Part shown: positions 17,357 to 25,366 of the stretch, piece by piece | Numbering within the stretch: the stretch's first letter is position 1 | Layout: every line of letters starts with the position of its first letter | Source: CAYQQQ01 sp964420125 | Lineage (GTDB): Bacteria > Actinomycetota > Acidimicrobiia > Acidimicrobiales > Microtrichaceae | DNA length: 64,000 nucleotides | Assembly: GCA_964420125.1 (NCBI GenBank) | Contig: CAYQQQ010000001.1 | Location: 248,001-312,000 of the forward strand | Reading direction: 5' to 3' | Program-made: the position numbers and the translations under genes | The notes under the pieces: generated by a model | What the model saw: only the letters and a program-made list of their open reading frames with translations | What the model was told of the DNA's origin: nothing | Databases searched by the model: none

Positions 17357-18208
17357 ATGCACGACGACGTCGACTTCCTCGGCCTGCGCCCCGGAGACGC
17401 TCCGGGGGAGTACCGCTTCACGGTGACCGAGCACCTGGCCCGCCTCGACGGCAAGCTCTACGGCGGGACGGCCATCGCCGCATCGGTGGCCGCTGCCGAG
17501 CTGCTCACCGACCGGCCGGCGGTGTGGATGACCACCCAGTTCGTCGCCACCGCCAACCACCGTGCCGAGGTGTCGGTCCGGGCGGAGGTGCTGGCCGCGG
17601 GCCACCGCACCAACCAGGTGCGGGTCACCGCCACAGCCGGCGGGGACGAGGTGGTGTTCGCCTCCCTCGGCGCGACCGGCCACCACCGCGAGCGCGGGCT
17701 GACCGCCGAGTTCGAGCGCGCCCCGACCGTCACCGACCCGGAGGACTCGACGCGCTGGGACGGCGTGTTCAGCGGCATCGCCCCCTTCGCGCCCGACGGG
17801 TTCGAGCTGCCGTTCCCCATGAGCGGCGGGATCGACCGGGCCATCGAGATCCGCCAGCCGGAGATCCTGGAGCATCCGGACCCTGCCCCCCGCCGGATCT
17901 GCCTCTGGACCCGCCGGACCGATCGACGGCCGGTGAGCCCGGCGGTCGCCGCCTTCATGGCCGATCTGGTGCCGATGTCGGTGGCCTACACGCTCGAGGT
18001 GTTCTCCGGTGGCACCAGCCTCGACAACACCGTCCGCCTCGGGTCGTTCGTGGAGACCGAATGGGTGCTGCTCGACCTGCGGCCCCACATGGCGATGGGC
18101 GACTACTGCCACGGAGTGGTGCACGTGTGGAGCCGCGACGGCCGCCTGATGGCCACCGCCAGCCAGACGGCGTCGATGCTCCACTTCTTCCGCGACGCCC
18201 GGTCTTGA
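17357..18208 (+). CDS. Acyl-CoA thioesterase-like double hot-dog protein
   Basis: 283 residues. The sequence HLARLDGKLYGGTAIAASVAAAELLTDRPAVWMTTQFVATAN is the start of a hot-dog domain of the TesB/4HBT-3 type. A second hot-dog follows from about residue 150 and includes the typical YTLEVFSGGTSLDNTVRLG and a C-terminal HMAMGDYCHGVVHVWSRDGRLMATASQTA. Such proteins hydrolyse acyl-CoA esters in the cytoplasm. A TAGCGT element (17342-17347) ends 9 nt before the ATG, so the mRNA is probably nearly leaderless. It is separate from the mmpL operon (64-bp gap). Confidence 0.85.
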   Translation: MHDDVDFLGLRPGDAPGEYRFTVTEHLARLDGKLYGGTAIAASVAAAELLTDRPAVWMTTQFVATANHRAEVSVRAEVLAAGHRTNQVRVTATAGGDEVVFASLGATGHHRERGLTAEFERAPTVTDPEDSTRWDGVFSGIAPFAPDGFELPFPMSGGIDRAIEIRQPEILEHPDPAPRRICLWTRRTDRRPVSPAVAAFMADLVPMSVAYTLEVFSGGTSLDNTVRLGSFVETEWVLLDLRPHMAMGDYCHGVVHVWSRDGRLMATASQTASMLHFFRDARS

Positions 18209-18256
18209 CCCGCCGACCTCCGGTAGTAGCCTGAGGTTAATGCTGTTAACTCAGGC
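18205..18256 (+). promoter_or_regulatory. Promoter with operator palindrome before molybdo-oxidoreductase
   Basis: A TTGACC -35 (18205-18210) and a TAGCCT -10 (18227-18232) are separated by 16 bp. A strong palindrome at 18229-18256 covers the -10 and the expected start point: left arm GCCTGAGGTTAA, right arm TTAACTCAGGC, identical except for one extra G, with a 5-bp centre. This is the layout of a repressor-controlled promoter. No regulator gene is adjacent. Confidence 0.6.
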
Positions 18257-18296
18257 CGGTCGTCGACCGAGCTGATCGAGGGGTTCGGGGGGTTCG

Positions 18297-20504
18297 ATGA
18301 CCACGGGAGACGCGCAGGACAGGGGCAACGCGGAGACCGGTGCCGTCGAGACCGTCACCTCGTTCTGCCGGTTCTGCCACACGTTGTGCGGCGTGCGCGT
18401 CGACGTCGCCGGCGACAGGGTGCTGGCCGTGCGGGGGGATCCGGACAACCCGGTCTCCCAGGGCTACACGTGCCTCAAGGGCCGCGCCGAACCCGAGCGC
18501 ATCCACCATCCGGACCGCCTGCTCTCCAGCCTCCGCCGCCGTGGGTCCAAGCACGCCGAGCCCACCTTCGACGAGGTCGACGCCTCGCAGGCGCTCGACG
18601 AGATCGCCGACCGGCTGGCCGACATCGTGGAGCGCCACGGCCCGGACGCCGTGGCCGTCTACGTCGGCGACGGGGCCCACCGGACCGCCGCGGGCGGTCC
18701 GCCGCTGGTGAGCGCCTGGCTGGCCGGCCTCGGCTCGAAGCGCATGTACACGTCCTTCACGATCGACTCGCCCAGCATGATCGTGGCGGCCAGCCGGCTG
18801 TTCGGCTCTCCCCTGCCCCTCCAGCTGCTCGACGTGGACCACGCGGACGTGGCCATGTTCGTGGGCACCAACCCGGTGGGCTCGCACTTCATGAGCATGC
18901 CCCAGTCCGATCCCCGCCGGCGCCTCAACGACGCCAAGGCCCGGGGCATGCAGCTGATCGTGATCGACCCCCGCCGCTCCGAGACCGCCCGGATGGCCGA
19001 CCTGCACCTCCAGGTGCGCCCCGGCGAGGACGCCACGCTGCTGGCGGCGATGATCAACCTCGTCCTCGAGCGCGACCTCTACGACCACGCCTACGTCGCC
19101 GCCCACGCCAGCGGCCTGGACGAGCTCGCCGACGCGGTCCGGCCATTCGAGCTCGACTACGCCGCCCGGCGCACCGGCGTGCCGGCCAAGGACATCGAAG
19201 CGGCTGCGACCCTGTTCGCCACCGCACCCAGCGGAGGCGCCACCAGCGGCACGGGCCTCCACATGGCACGCCACCAGAACCTCGCCACCCAGCTGGTGAT
19301 GACCCTCAACGTGCTCTGCGGACGCTACGACCGACGCGGCGGGCTCACCCGCCACGCCGGGGCGCTCAACTTCGCCCTTCCCGACATGGACGGGCCCGTC
19401 ACCATGGCCCCCTACCACGGCCCCAAGTCGCGCATCCGGGGGATCGAGGGCTCCTTCAACTACCTCAACTTCTTCGAGGAGCTGCCCACCAACACCCTCA
19501 CCGACGAGATCCTCACCCCGGGGATCGGCCAGGTGAAGGCGCTGATCGTGCACGGCGGCAACCCCGCCCTGGTGTTCGCGGATGCCACCTCCACCGCCCG
19601 GGCGATGCAGGAGCTGGAGCTGCTGGTGGTGAACGACCTGTTCATGAGCGCCACCGCCCGCCACGCCGACTACGTGATGGCGGTGAAGCACCCCTTCGAA
19701 CGGGTCGACGTCACCAAGATCATGGACGGCTCGTTCCCGTTCGCCTTCAGCCAGTACACCCCGGCGCTCGTGCCGGCACCCCCCGGGGTGCTCGACGACT
19801 GGGAGATCTTCTGGGGCCTGGCCACCCGCATGGGCTTCGCCATCGACCTGCCCGGCCTCGACATGGACCGCACCCCCACTGCGGACGAGATGATCGACGC
19901 GCTGCACGCCAACTCCCGCATCCCCATCGACGAGGTGCGCGCCCACCCCGAGGGCGCGGTGTGGGGCGACCGGGAGCCGCTGGTGGGCGGCATCGTGGGC
20001 TACATGTCCGGCCACGCCGACCAGCCCATGCGGGTGGGCCACCCCGACGTGATCGGGGAGCTGGCCGAGGTGCTCGCCGAGCCGGTCACCACCGGCGGCG
20101 CCTACACCGACCACGACGCCTTCGGCTTCCGCATGATCACCTACCGCATGAAGGAGGTGTACTGCACCCAAGGGCAGAACCTCCCCTCACTCGCCGCCCG
20201 GCGCCCCTACAACCCCCTGCTCATGCACCCCTCCTCCATGGCCTCCCTCGGGGTGTCCGAGGGCGACACGGTGGTGGTGCGCAGCGGCTACGGCGAGGTG
20301 CAGGCCGTCGTGGAGCCCTCCGAGGACCTCGGGCCCACCACGGTGGCGCTGGCCTTCGGGTGGGGCGGCCCCGACGACGAGGGCGTGAACGTGCAGCACC
20401 TCATCCCCGACGACGAGCTGTTCGACTCGGTCACCGGCCTGGCGTTGCAGAGCGCCGTGCCGGTGGACGTGTTCGCGATGCAGAGCGCCCCCACCGCCGG
20501 TTGA
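18297..20504 (+). CDS. Molybdopterin-dependent oxidoreductase
   Basis: 735 residues of the DMSO reductase superfamily. The N-terminal 4Fe-4S motif is C-R-F-C-H-T-L-C followed by a fourth Cys in YTCLKGR. The Mo/W-bis-MGD domains show VAVYVGDG, VGTNPVGS, VIDPRRSETA and RPGEDATLLAAMIN, and the C-terminal cap domain holds GVSEGDTVVVRSGYGEV. The residue at the usual Mo-ligand position (TIDSPSM) is not Cys or Sec, so Ser or another ligand is likely. No Tat signal is seen, so it should be cytoplasmic. It is followed 17 bp later by a SnoaL-like gene in the same operon. The substrate is unknown. Confidence 0.88.
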   Translation: MTTGDAQDRGNAETGAVETVTSFCRFCHTLCGVRVDVAGDRVLAVRGDPDNPVSQGYTCLKGRAEPERIHHPDRLLSSLRRRGSKHAEPTFDEVDASQALDEIADRLADIVERHGPDAVAVYVGDGAHRTAAGGPPLVSAWLAGLGSKRMYTSFTIDSPSMIVAASRLFGSPLPLQLLDVDHADVAMFVGTNPVGSHFMSMPQSDPRRRLNDAKARGMQLIVIDPRRSETARMADLHLQVRPGEDATLLAAMINLVLERDLYDHAYVAAHASGLDELADAVRPFELDYAARRTGVPAKDIEAAATLFATAPSGGATSGTGLHMARHQNLATQLVMTLNVLCGRYDRRGGLTRHAGALNFALPDMDGPVTMAPYHGPKSRIRGIEGSFNYLNFFEELPTNTLTDEILTPGIGQVKALIVHGGNPALVFADATSTARAMQELELLVVNDLFMSATARHADYVMAVKHPFERVDVTKIMDGSFPFAFSQYTPALVPAPPGVLDDWEIFWGLATRMGFAIDLPGLDMDRTPTADEMIDALHANSRIPIDEVRAHPEGAVWGDREPLVGGIVGYMSGHADQPMRVGHPDVIGELAEVLAEPVTTGGAYTDHDAFGFRMITYRMKEVYCTQGQNLPSLAARRPYNPLLMHPSSMASLGVSEGDTVVVRSGYGEVQAVVEPSEDLGPTTVALAFGWGGPDDEGVNVQHLIPDDELFDSVTGLALQSAVPVDVFAMQSAPTAG

Positions 20505-20521
20505 CCCGCGAGGAGCACCCC

Positions 20522-20923
20522 ATGGACCCATCCCAAGCCCTGGCCGAACGCCATCAGGCCGCCGAGCTCATCATCCGCTACGGCTCCAGCCTCGACGAGC
20601 GGGACTGGGCTCGCTTGTCGACCTGCTTCGTGCCCGAGGTGACCAGCGTGCTGGCCGGTGGCCCCCCCATCGCCGGCTACGCCGACCTCGAGGTCGCGGT
20701 GAGCACCGCGCTCGGCGTCTACAAGGCCACCCACCACCACATCGCGGGCGTGGAGGTCGACCTCGACGGCGACACCGGCACGTTGCGGGCGAACCTCATC
20801 GCCCACCACCTCCAGGACGGCCCGCCGTTCGTGGTGGGCGGCGTCTACCGCGAGGAGCTGGTGCGCACCGCCGAGGGGTGGCGGATCTCCCACCACCAGC
20901 TCGACGCCCTCTGGATGCGATAG
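20522..20923 (+). CDS. SnoaL/NTF2-like domain protein
   Basis: 133 residues with the cone-shaped alpha+beta fold of the SnoaL/NTF2 family: an N-terminal helix pair (LAERHQAAELIIRYGSSLDERDW), the ATHHHIAGVEVDLDG strand and the final EGWRISHHQLDALWMR. Members are ring-cleaving, isomerising or hydroxylating enzymes, or binding proteins. The ATG has GAGGAG upstream and lies 17 bp after the molybdo-oxidoreductase stop, so the two probably act on the same substrate. The C-terminus is close to the convergent SDR gene. Confidence 0.8.
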   Translation: MDPSQALAERHQAAELIIRYGSSLDERDWARLSTCFVPEVTSVLAGGPPIAGYADLEVAVSTALGVYKATHHHIAGVEVDLDGDTGTLRANLIAHHLQDGPPFVVGGVYREELVRTAEGWRISHHQLDALWMR

Positions 20924-20969
20924 GCCTGCGTCCTCCACCTCCGCCCGATCGGGGGCTGGCCGCGGGGCG

Positions 20970-21779
20970 CTACTTCATCATCTGGTTCGACCACCTCGGC
21001 CCGACGGACTCCGCTCCGTCGACGGTGATCACCTGCCCGTTCACCATGGTGCCGTCGTCGCTGGCCAGCCAGGCCACCGCCGCGGCGATGTCGTCGACGC
21101 CCAGCGCGGCCGGGTAGGCCCGCATGGCCGTCGTCATCTCCTCGAGGACCCCGTACGACTCGGGGCCGACACCCACGGCGTCGGCGACCAGGGCAGTCAC
21201 CACGCTGCCGGGGCACACCGCGTTGACGCGGATGCGCTGCTCGGCCAGCTCCAGAGCCACCCGTTGGGTGAGGTGCGCCACCGCCGCCTTGGCGGTGCCG
21301 TAGGTGTGGGGACCGTTGCCGGGCGAGTGGGCGGCCACGCTGGAGGTGCTGATGATGGCACCGCCCTCGCCCTGGTCGACCAGGACACGGCCGGCGGTCT
21401 TCATGCCCAGGAACACGCTGCGCAGCAGCAGCGCCATGGTGGCGTCCCAGTCCTCCACGGCGATGTCGAGGATGGAACCGCGCGCCCCGATGGCGCCGGC
21501 GTTGTTGACCATCACGTCGAGGCGGCCGAAGCGATCCACCGCCGCGGCGACCAGGGCCTGGACGTCCGCTTCCTGGGTCACGTCGCAGCGGATCCAGCCG
21601 GCGCGCTCCCCCATCGACGAAGCGGTCTGCTCCACCCCGTCGGCGTCGATGTCGCCCAGCATCACCTGGGCCCCATCAGCGGCGAAGCGTCGGGCGATGC
21701 CTTCCCCGATGCCCCGGGCGGCGCCGGTCACCACCACGACCCGTCCGTCGAACCTGCCCTGCGTGCTCATGGTGCTCAT
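20970..21779 (-). CDS. SDR family NAD(P)-dependent oxidoreductase
   Basis: 269 residues with all classical SDR motifs: TGAARGIGEG, NNAG, the catalytic Ser in STSSVAA, YGTAK and a C-terminal VNGQVITVDGAES. The start at 21779 is supported by TAGAGT (21791-21786 on the minus strand) ending exactly 6 nt upstream, with no ribosome binding site, so the mRNA is likely leaderless; ATG 21770 is a less likely alternative. The gene is alone on its strand, convergent with the molybdo-oxidoreductase operon. The substrate is unknown. Confidence 0.88.
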   Translation of the reverse strand: MSTMSTQGRFDGRVVVVTGAARGIGEGIARRFAADGAQVMLGDIDADGVEQTASSMGERAGWIRCDVTQEADVQALVAAAVDRFGRLDVMVNNAGAIGARGSILDIAVEDWDATMALLLRSVFLGMKTAGRVLVDQGEGGAIISTSSVAAHSPGNGPHTYGTAKAAVAHLTQRVALELAEQRIRVNAVCPGSVVTALVADAVGVGPESYGVLEEMTTAMRAYPAALGVDDIAAAVAWLASDDGTMVNGQVITVDGAESVGPRWSNQMMK

Positions 21780-21828
21780 GTGACGACTCTAGGTGCGCCG
21801 CCACGCCGCAGCGAACACCGTTCACCTG

Positions 21829-21880
21829 CCAACTGGCAGCTGTGGGACCACGCCGGCGTGGCTCACGCCGGACAGTTGGT
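21829..21880. repeat. Dispersed palindromic repeat, copy B
   Basis: Begins CCAACTGGCAGCTGTGGG and ends GGACAGTTGG, so the ends form an inverted repeat. An internal GTGGGACCAC adds a second small palindrome. It lies 23 bp after the stop of the minus-strand MFS gene at 21903 and upstream of the SDR. It is clearly related to copies at 12999-13050 and, inverted, 41487-41536. Confidence 0.75.
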
Positions 21881-21902
21881 GTGGGGGCGGGGGAGGGGTG
21901 CC

Positions 21903-23519
21903 TCAGTTGATGACGGGACCGGGTTCGACGACGCCCTCGTCGACGACCTCGCCCGCGGCCCCCTCCTCGGGCGCCGCGCCGACGTGGGCGCCGGCGGGCA
22001 CGTCGTGGCTGGCGGGCAGCAGGAACCAGGCGAGCACCGCGGCGACCACCACCACGCCGGCACCGCTGAGGGCGGCGACGCTGATCCCGTCGACGAAGGC
22101 CGTCGTGGCCGCGGCGGCCACCGACCCACCGGCCTCGCCCATGCTCTCGGCGACCCCGAGCGCACCGGCGAGGCCCTCGCTGGCCATCGCCCTGGCGGAC
22201 TCAGGCAGCCCGGCTACCGCCGACGCGAGGTTGGACGAGTAGACCGAGCTCACCACAGAGCCGAGCACCGCCACCCCGAGCGCGCCACCCAGCTCCCGGG
22301 TCGTGTCGTTCATCGCCGAGCCCACCCCGGCCTTCCCGAGGGGCACCGACGCCATGATCAGCGTGGTGAGCGGCGTCATGGTCAGCGCCATGCCCATGGC
22401 CATCGGGATCACCGAGGCGTAGATCAGCGCGAGCGAGGTGTCGGTCTCGAAGAAGGAGAACACCACCAGGCCCACCGCCGTCAACCCCAGCCCCACGGGC
22501 ACGACCCGGTGGGCGCCGAAGCGACCCACCAGCGTCGGGGCCATCGGCGCCAGGAGCATCATCACGAACGCCCACGGCAGCATGATCAGGCCCGACTCCA
22601 GCGGCGTGTAGCCCAGCACCATCTGGAAGTACTGGGCGACCATGAAGAAGGTGCCGAACATGGCGAAGAAGATCAGCGTCATGCCGCCGGAGGCCACACT
22701 GAAGCGGCGGTCTCGGAAGAGGTGCAGGTCGAGCATCGGGAACCTCGTGCGGACCTCCCACAGGCCGAACAGCACCAGGGCGACGACGGCCAGGGCGAAC
22801 ATCCCGAGCGTCTCCGGCGACGTCCACCCCCAGTTCGGGGCTTCGATGATGGCGTACACGAGGGAGCTCAGACCGACGATCGAGAGCAGCACCCCGAGCA
22901 GGTCGATGGGCTGCTCCTCGGGGTCCTTCGACTTGGGGACCAGCACCGCCCCGGCGACCATGGCCAGCAGGATCACCGGCACGTTCACCAGGAAGACCGA
23001 ACCCCACCAGAAGTGCTCCAGCAGCCAGCCCGACACGATCGGGCCGAGGGCTGCGCCGGCGCCGGACACCCCGGCCCACACGGCGATGGCCTTCGGTCGC
23101 TCGTGGGCGGGGAACACGTTGGTGAGGATCGACAGCGTGGCCGGCATCACGAGTGCTGCGGCGGCGCCCATGACCGCCCTCGAGGCGATCACCACACCGG
23201 TGGTGTCTGCGCTGGCGGCGAGCGCGGCGGCGACCAGGAAGATCCCGAGGCCCGTCTGCAGCACCCCCTTGCGCCCGTAGCGGTCGCCGGCGGTGCCGGC
23301 GGCGAAGAGCAACCCGGCGAACACCAGCGAGTAGGCGTCGACCATCCACTGCAGCTCGCTGGTGGAGGCGTTCAGGTCACGCGCCAGGGTGGGGATGGCC
23401 ACGTTGAGGCTGGTGTTGCCGATGATGACGATCATCAGGCTGAGGCACAGCACGACGAGGATCAGCCAGCGACGCCGATAGACCGTCGGGTCGATCGCGT
23501 CGTCAGATGCGAACTGCAT
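21903..23519 (-). CDS. MFS transporter, DHA2 (14-TMS) drug exporter
   Basis: 538 residues with 14 predicted membrane helices. The N-terminus has the DHA2 signature GNTSLNVAIPTLARDL and SELQWMVDAYSLVFAGLL, then GDRYGRK, and motif C-like AGVSGAGAALGPIVSGWLL. Members export drugs or antiseptics by proton antiport (QacA, EmrB). The ATG at 23519 was chosen because it sits just before the hydrophobic part; the longer frame would cover the divergent operator. A TetR gene is divergent across 201 bp containing a palindrome at 23568-23591. Confidence 0.92.
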   Translation of the reverse strand: MQFASDDAIDPTVYRRRWLILVVLCLSLMIVIIGNTSLNVAIPTLARDLNASTSELQWMVDAYSLVFAGLLFAAGTAGDRYGRKGVLQTGLGIFLVAAALAASADTTGVVIASRAVMGAAAALVMPATLSILTNVFPAHERPKAIAVWAGVSGAGAALGPIVSGWLLEHFWWGSVFLVNVPVILLAMVAGAVLVPKSKDPEEQPIDLLGVLLSIVGLSSLVYAIIEAPNWGWTSPETLGMFALAVVALVLFGLWEVRTRFPMLDLHLFRDRRFSVASGGMTLIFFAMFGTFFMVAQYFQMVLGYTPLESGLIMLPWAFVMMLLAPMAPTLVGRFGAHRVVPVGLGLTAVGLVVFSFFETDTSLALIYASVIPMAMGMALTMTPLTTLIMASVPLGKAGVGSAMNDTTRELGGALGVAVLGSVVSSVYSSNLASAVAGLPESARAMASEGLAGALGVAESMGEAGGSVAAAATTAFVDGISVAALSGAGVVVVAAVLAWFLLPASHDVPAGAHVGAAPEEGAAGEVVDEGVVEPGPVIN

Positions 23520-23567
23520 GGGGGCTCCGATCCCGCAGCCCGGTCCAGGCGTGCGTGTTGACATCGA

Positions 23568-23591
23568 TTACGCGACGCCGGTGGCGCATAA
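23568..23591. promoter_or_regulatory. Candidate TetR operator between MFS and TetR
   Basis: A 24-bp imperfect palindrome (TTACGCG ... GCGCATAA) in which 18 of 24 positions obey the symmetry. It lies mid-way between the divergent MFS and TetR starts, about 50 bp from the MFS ATG. A TTGACA hexamer (23558-23563) is adjacent. This is the expected position of a repressor site controlling both genes. Confidence 0.45.
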
Positions 23592-23720
23592 CTCTACGGC
23601 CACCCCATGCACCCTGGCCACGCGGTTTGCCAACTGCTGGTGTGATTCGCGTCACGATGCCGTGCCCGCCAACCTCGCGGCCCTGCCTGGCTGGAACCGG
23701 TTCCGCTACGCTCGCGTCCG

Positions 23721-24320
23721 ATGGCCCGCCCCCGTAGCTCCGCCGCCCACCAGGCTGCGCTCGCCGCCACCGTCGAGCTGCTCTTCGAGGTCGGGGTCGA
23801 GGGCGTGACCCTGGAAGAGGTGGCCAGCCGCTCCGGCGTGGCCCGCTCCACCCTCTACCGGCACTTCGGCTCCAAGGAGTCGCTGGTGGTGGCCGCGGCC
23901 AGCTGCTGCCTGGTGCAGCACCCCACCCCCGACACGGGATCGCTGGAGCACGACCTCCGCCTCCTCTTCGAGGGCTTCCGCCAGGACGAGGAGGCGCAGC
24001 GGGTTCCCCAGCTGCTGGCGATCCTCCTCGACGCGTCCCGACGCGACCCTGCGCTGGGCGGGCTGCTCCACGACCTGGTCGAGGAACGGCGCCGACCGCT
24101 GCGCACCGTGCTGCAGCTCGCCCAGCTCCGCGGCGAGATCCGAGCCGACCTCGACCTCGACACGGCGATGGCGTTGATCATCGGGCCCTTCACCCACCGG
24201 CGCCTGATCGACGGCGCCGAGACCGACGACGCCTTCGTCGACACGATCCTCACCGCCGCCATCGCCGGCCTGCGGGCCACCGCCGAGCGCACCGGCACCT
24301 CGGCCCGACCGGTCGCCTGA
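23721..24320 (+). CDS. TetR/AcrR family regulator
   Basis: 199 residues. The DNA-binding domain is at residues ~9-55 (LAATVELLFEVGVEGVTLEEVASRSGVARSTLYRHFGSKESL), a textbook TetR helix-turn-helix. The C-terminal part begins with a QDEEAQRVPQLLAILLDASRRDP segment typical of the TetR C-33-like ligand domains. A TACGCT element ends 8 nt before the ATG. Divergent from the DHA2 exporter, it most probably represses that gene. Confidence 0.9.
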   Translation: MARPRSSAAHQAALAATVELLFEVGVEGVTLEEVASRSGVARSTLYRHFGSKESLVVAAASCCLVQHPTPDTGSLEHDLRLLFEGFRQDEEAQRVPQLLAILLDASRRDPALGGLLHDLVEERRRPLRTVLQLAQLRGEIRADLDLDTAMALIIGPFTHRRLIDGAETDDAFVDTILTAAIAGLRATAERTGTSARPVA

Positions 24321-24346
24321 GCCCACCACCTCCGCCGACCGCCTAC

Positions 24347-24398
24347 CGTTCTGCTCTGCGAGAGGTGTCTCCACCGACACCTTCTGCAGAGCAGAACG
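24347..24398. terminator. 52-bp near-perfect hairpin between TetR and crotonase genes
   Basis: Outer arms CGTTCTGCTCTGC and GCAGAGCAGAACG are perfect 13-bp complements. Inside them AGGTGTC and GACACCT form a second stem around a 6-nt loop. The element starts 27 bp after the TetR stop and ends 23 bp before the crotonase ATG. No T-tract follows. It may be a factor-independent-like terminator for TetR, a 5' leader structure for the next gene, or a dimeric operator. Confidence 0.5.
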
Positions 24399-24421
24399 CC
24401 GATCAGGGAGGAGGGCCAGCC

Positions 24422-25264
24422 ATGGCCCCGCAGGACTCAGCCGCCACACGGGACGACGCCGAGCCGATGGTGCTCGTCGAGCACCCCCGACCTCACACCG
24501 CGGTCATCACCTTGAACCGGCCGGAGCGGATGAACTCCATGTCCTTCGACCTGATGCTCCCCCTGCACGACGCCTTCGCCGAGGTCGGTGAGGACCACGA
24601 CACCCACTGCGTGGTGCTCACCGGCGCAGGTCGGGGGTTCTGCTCCGGGGCGGACGTGCGCGACGACGAGCCGCCCCCCAACATCGACGGCCTCACCCTC
24701 ACCCGCATCGCCACCAAGGCCATCACGATCCTCTCCGACCTCATCCCCGCCATGCAGCGGATGCCCCAACCGGTCATCGCCGCCATCAACGGACCGGCCA
24801 TCGGCGGGGGCCTCTGCCTGTCGCTGGGCGCCGACATCCGGCTGGCGGCCGAGTCCGCCATCTTCCGCGCCGCGGGGATCAACAACGGGCTCACCGCCAC
24901 GGAGCTGGGCCTGAGCTACCTGCTGCCCCGTGCCATCGGCACGTCGCGGGCCTTCGAGATGATGCTCTCGGGGCGCGACGTCGACGCAGAGGAGGCCGCG
25001 GCCATCGGCCTGGTGTCGCGCGTGGTGCCCGGCGACGAGCTGCTGGACGAGGCGCTCGACCTGGCGGAGCGGATCAACGGCTGGAGCACCCAGGGCGTCG
25101 CGCTCACCAAGCGGGTGATGTGGGCCGCCCAGGAGACCTCCAGCCTGCGGGCGGCCATCGAGCTGGAGAGCCACACCCAGCTGTTCGTGCGCCTGACCAC
25201 CCAGAACTTCGAGGAGGCCGCCCGGGCCCGCCGTGACGGCCGGACCCCGGACTTCAAGGACTGA
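24422..25264 (+). CDS. Enoyl-CoA hydratase/isomerase family protein
   Basis: 280 residues of the crotonase superfamily. The oxyanion-hole motifs GAGRGFCSGAD and GPAIGGG are present, as are the helix ELGLSYLLPRAIGTSRAFEMMLSGR and the C-terminal trimerisation region. The glutamate normally found in GGGCE is replaced (GGGLC), and the second catalytic glutamate is not in its usual place, so it may not be a simple hydratase. The ATG at 24422 follows GGAGGAGGG. It precedes the PhyH operon by 102 bp and may belong to the same pathway. Confidence 0.85.
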   Translation: MAPQDSAATRDDAEPMVLVEHPRPHTAVITLNRPERMNSMSFDLMLPLHDAFAEVGEDHDTHCVVLTGAGRGFCSGADVRDDEPPPNIDGLTLTRIATKAITILSDLIPAMQRMPQPVIAAINGPAIGGGLCLSLGADIRLAAESAIFRAAGINNGLTATELGLSYLLPRAIGTSRAFEMMLSGRDVDAEEAAAIGLVSRVVPGDELLDEALDLAERINGWSTQGVALTKRVMWAAQETSSLRAAIELESHTQLFVRLTTQNFEEAARARRDGRTPDFKD

Positions 25265-25354
25265 CCCGGGGAACGCCGCGCCGTCCCGATCGACCGCCGG
25301 GCACGCCGCGCCGGGGCCGGCACGGGTCGCCCGGCGCCTCACACCCATCGCTCC

Positions 25355-25360
25355 TATGCT
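25355..25360 (+). promoter_or_regulatory. -10 element (TATGCT) for PhyH operon, leaderless
   Basis: TATGCT ends 6 nt before the ATG at 25367. The spacing implies transcription starting at or beside the start codon. This would be the promoter of the five-gene operon 25367-30501. No ribosome binding site is present. Confidence 0.5.
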
Positions 25361-25366
25361 GCGCCG

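Noticed and set aside
23631..23680. Possible fourth copy of the dispersed repeat (CCAACTGCTGGTGTG...)
   Set aside because: Only the first few bases and a GTCAC block match; no GGACAGTT end and no clear inverted ends.
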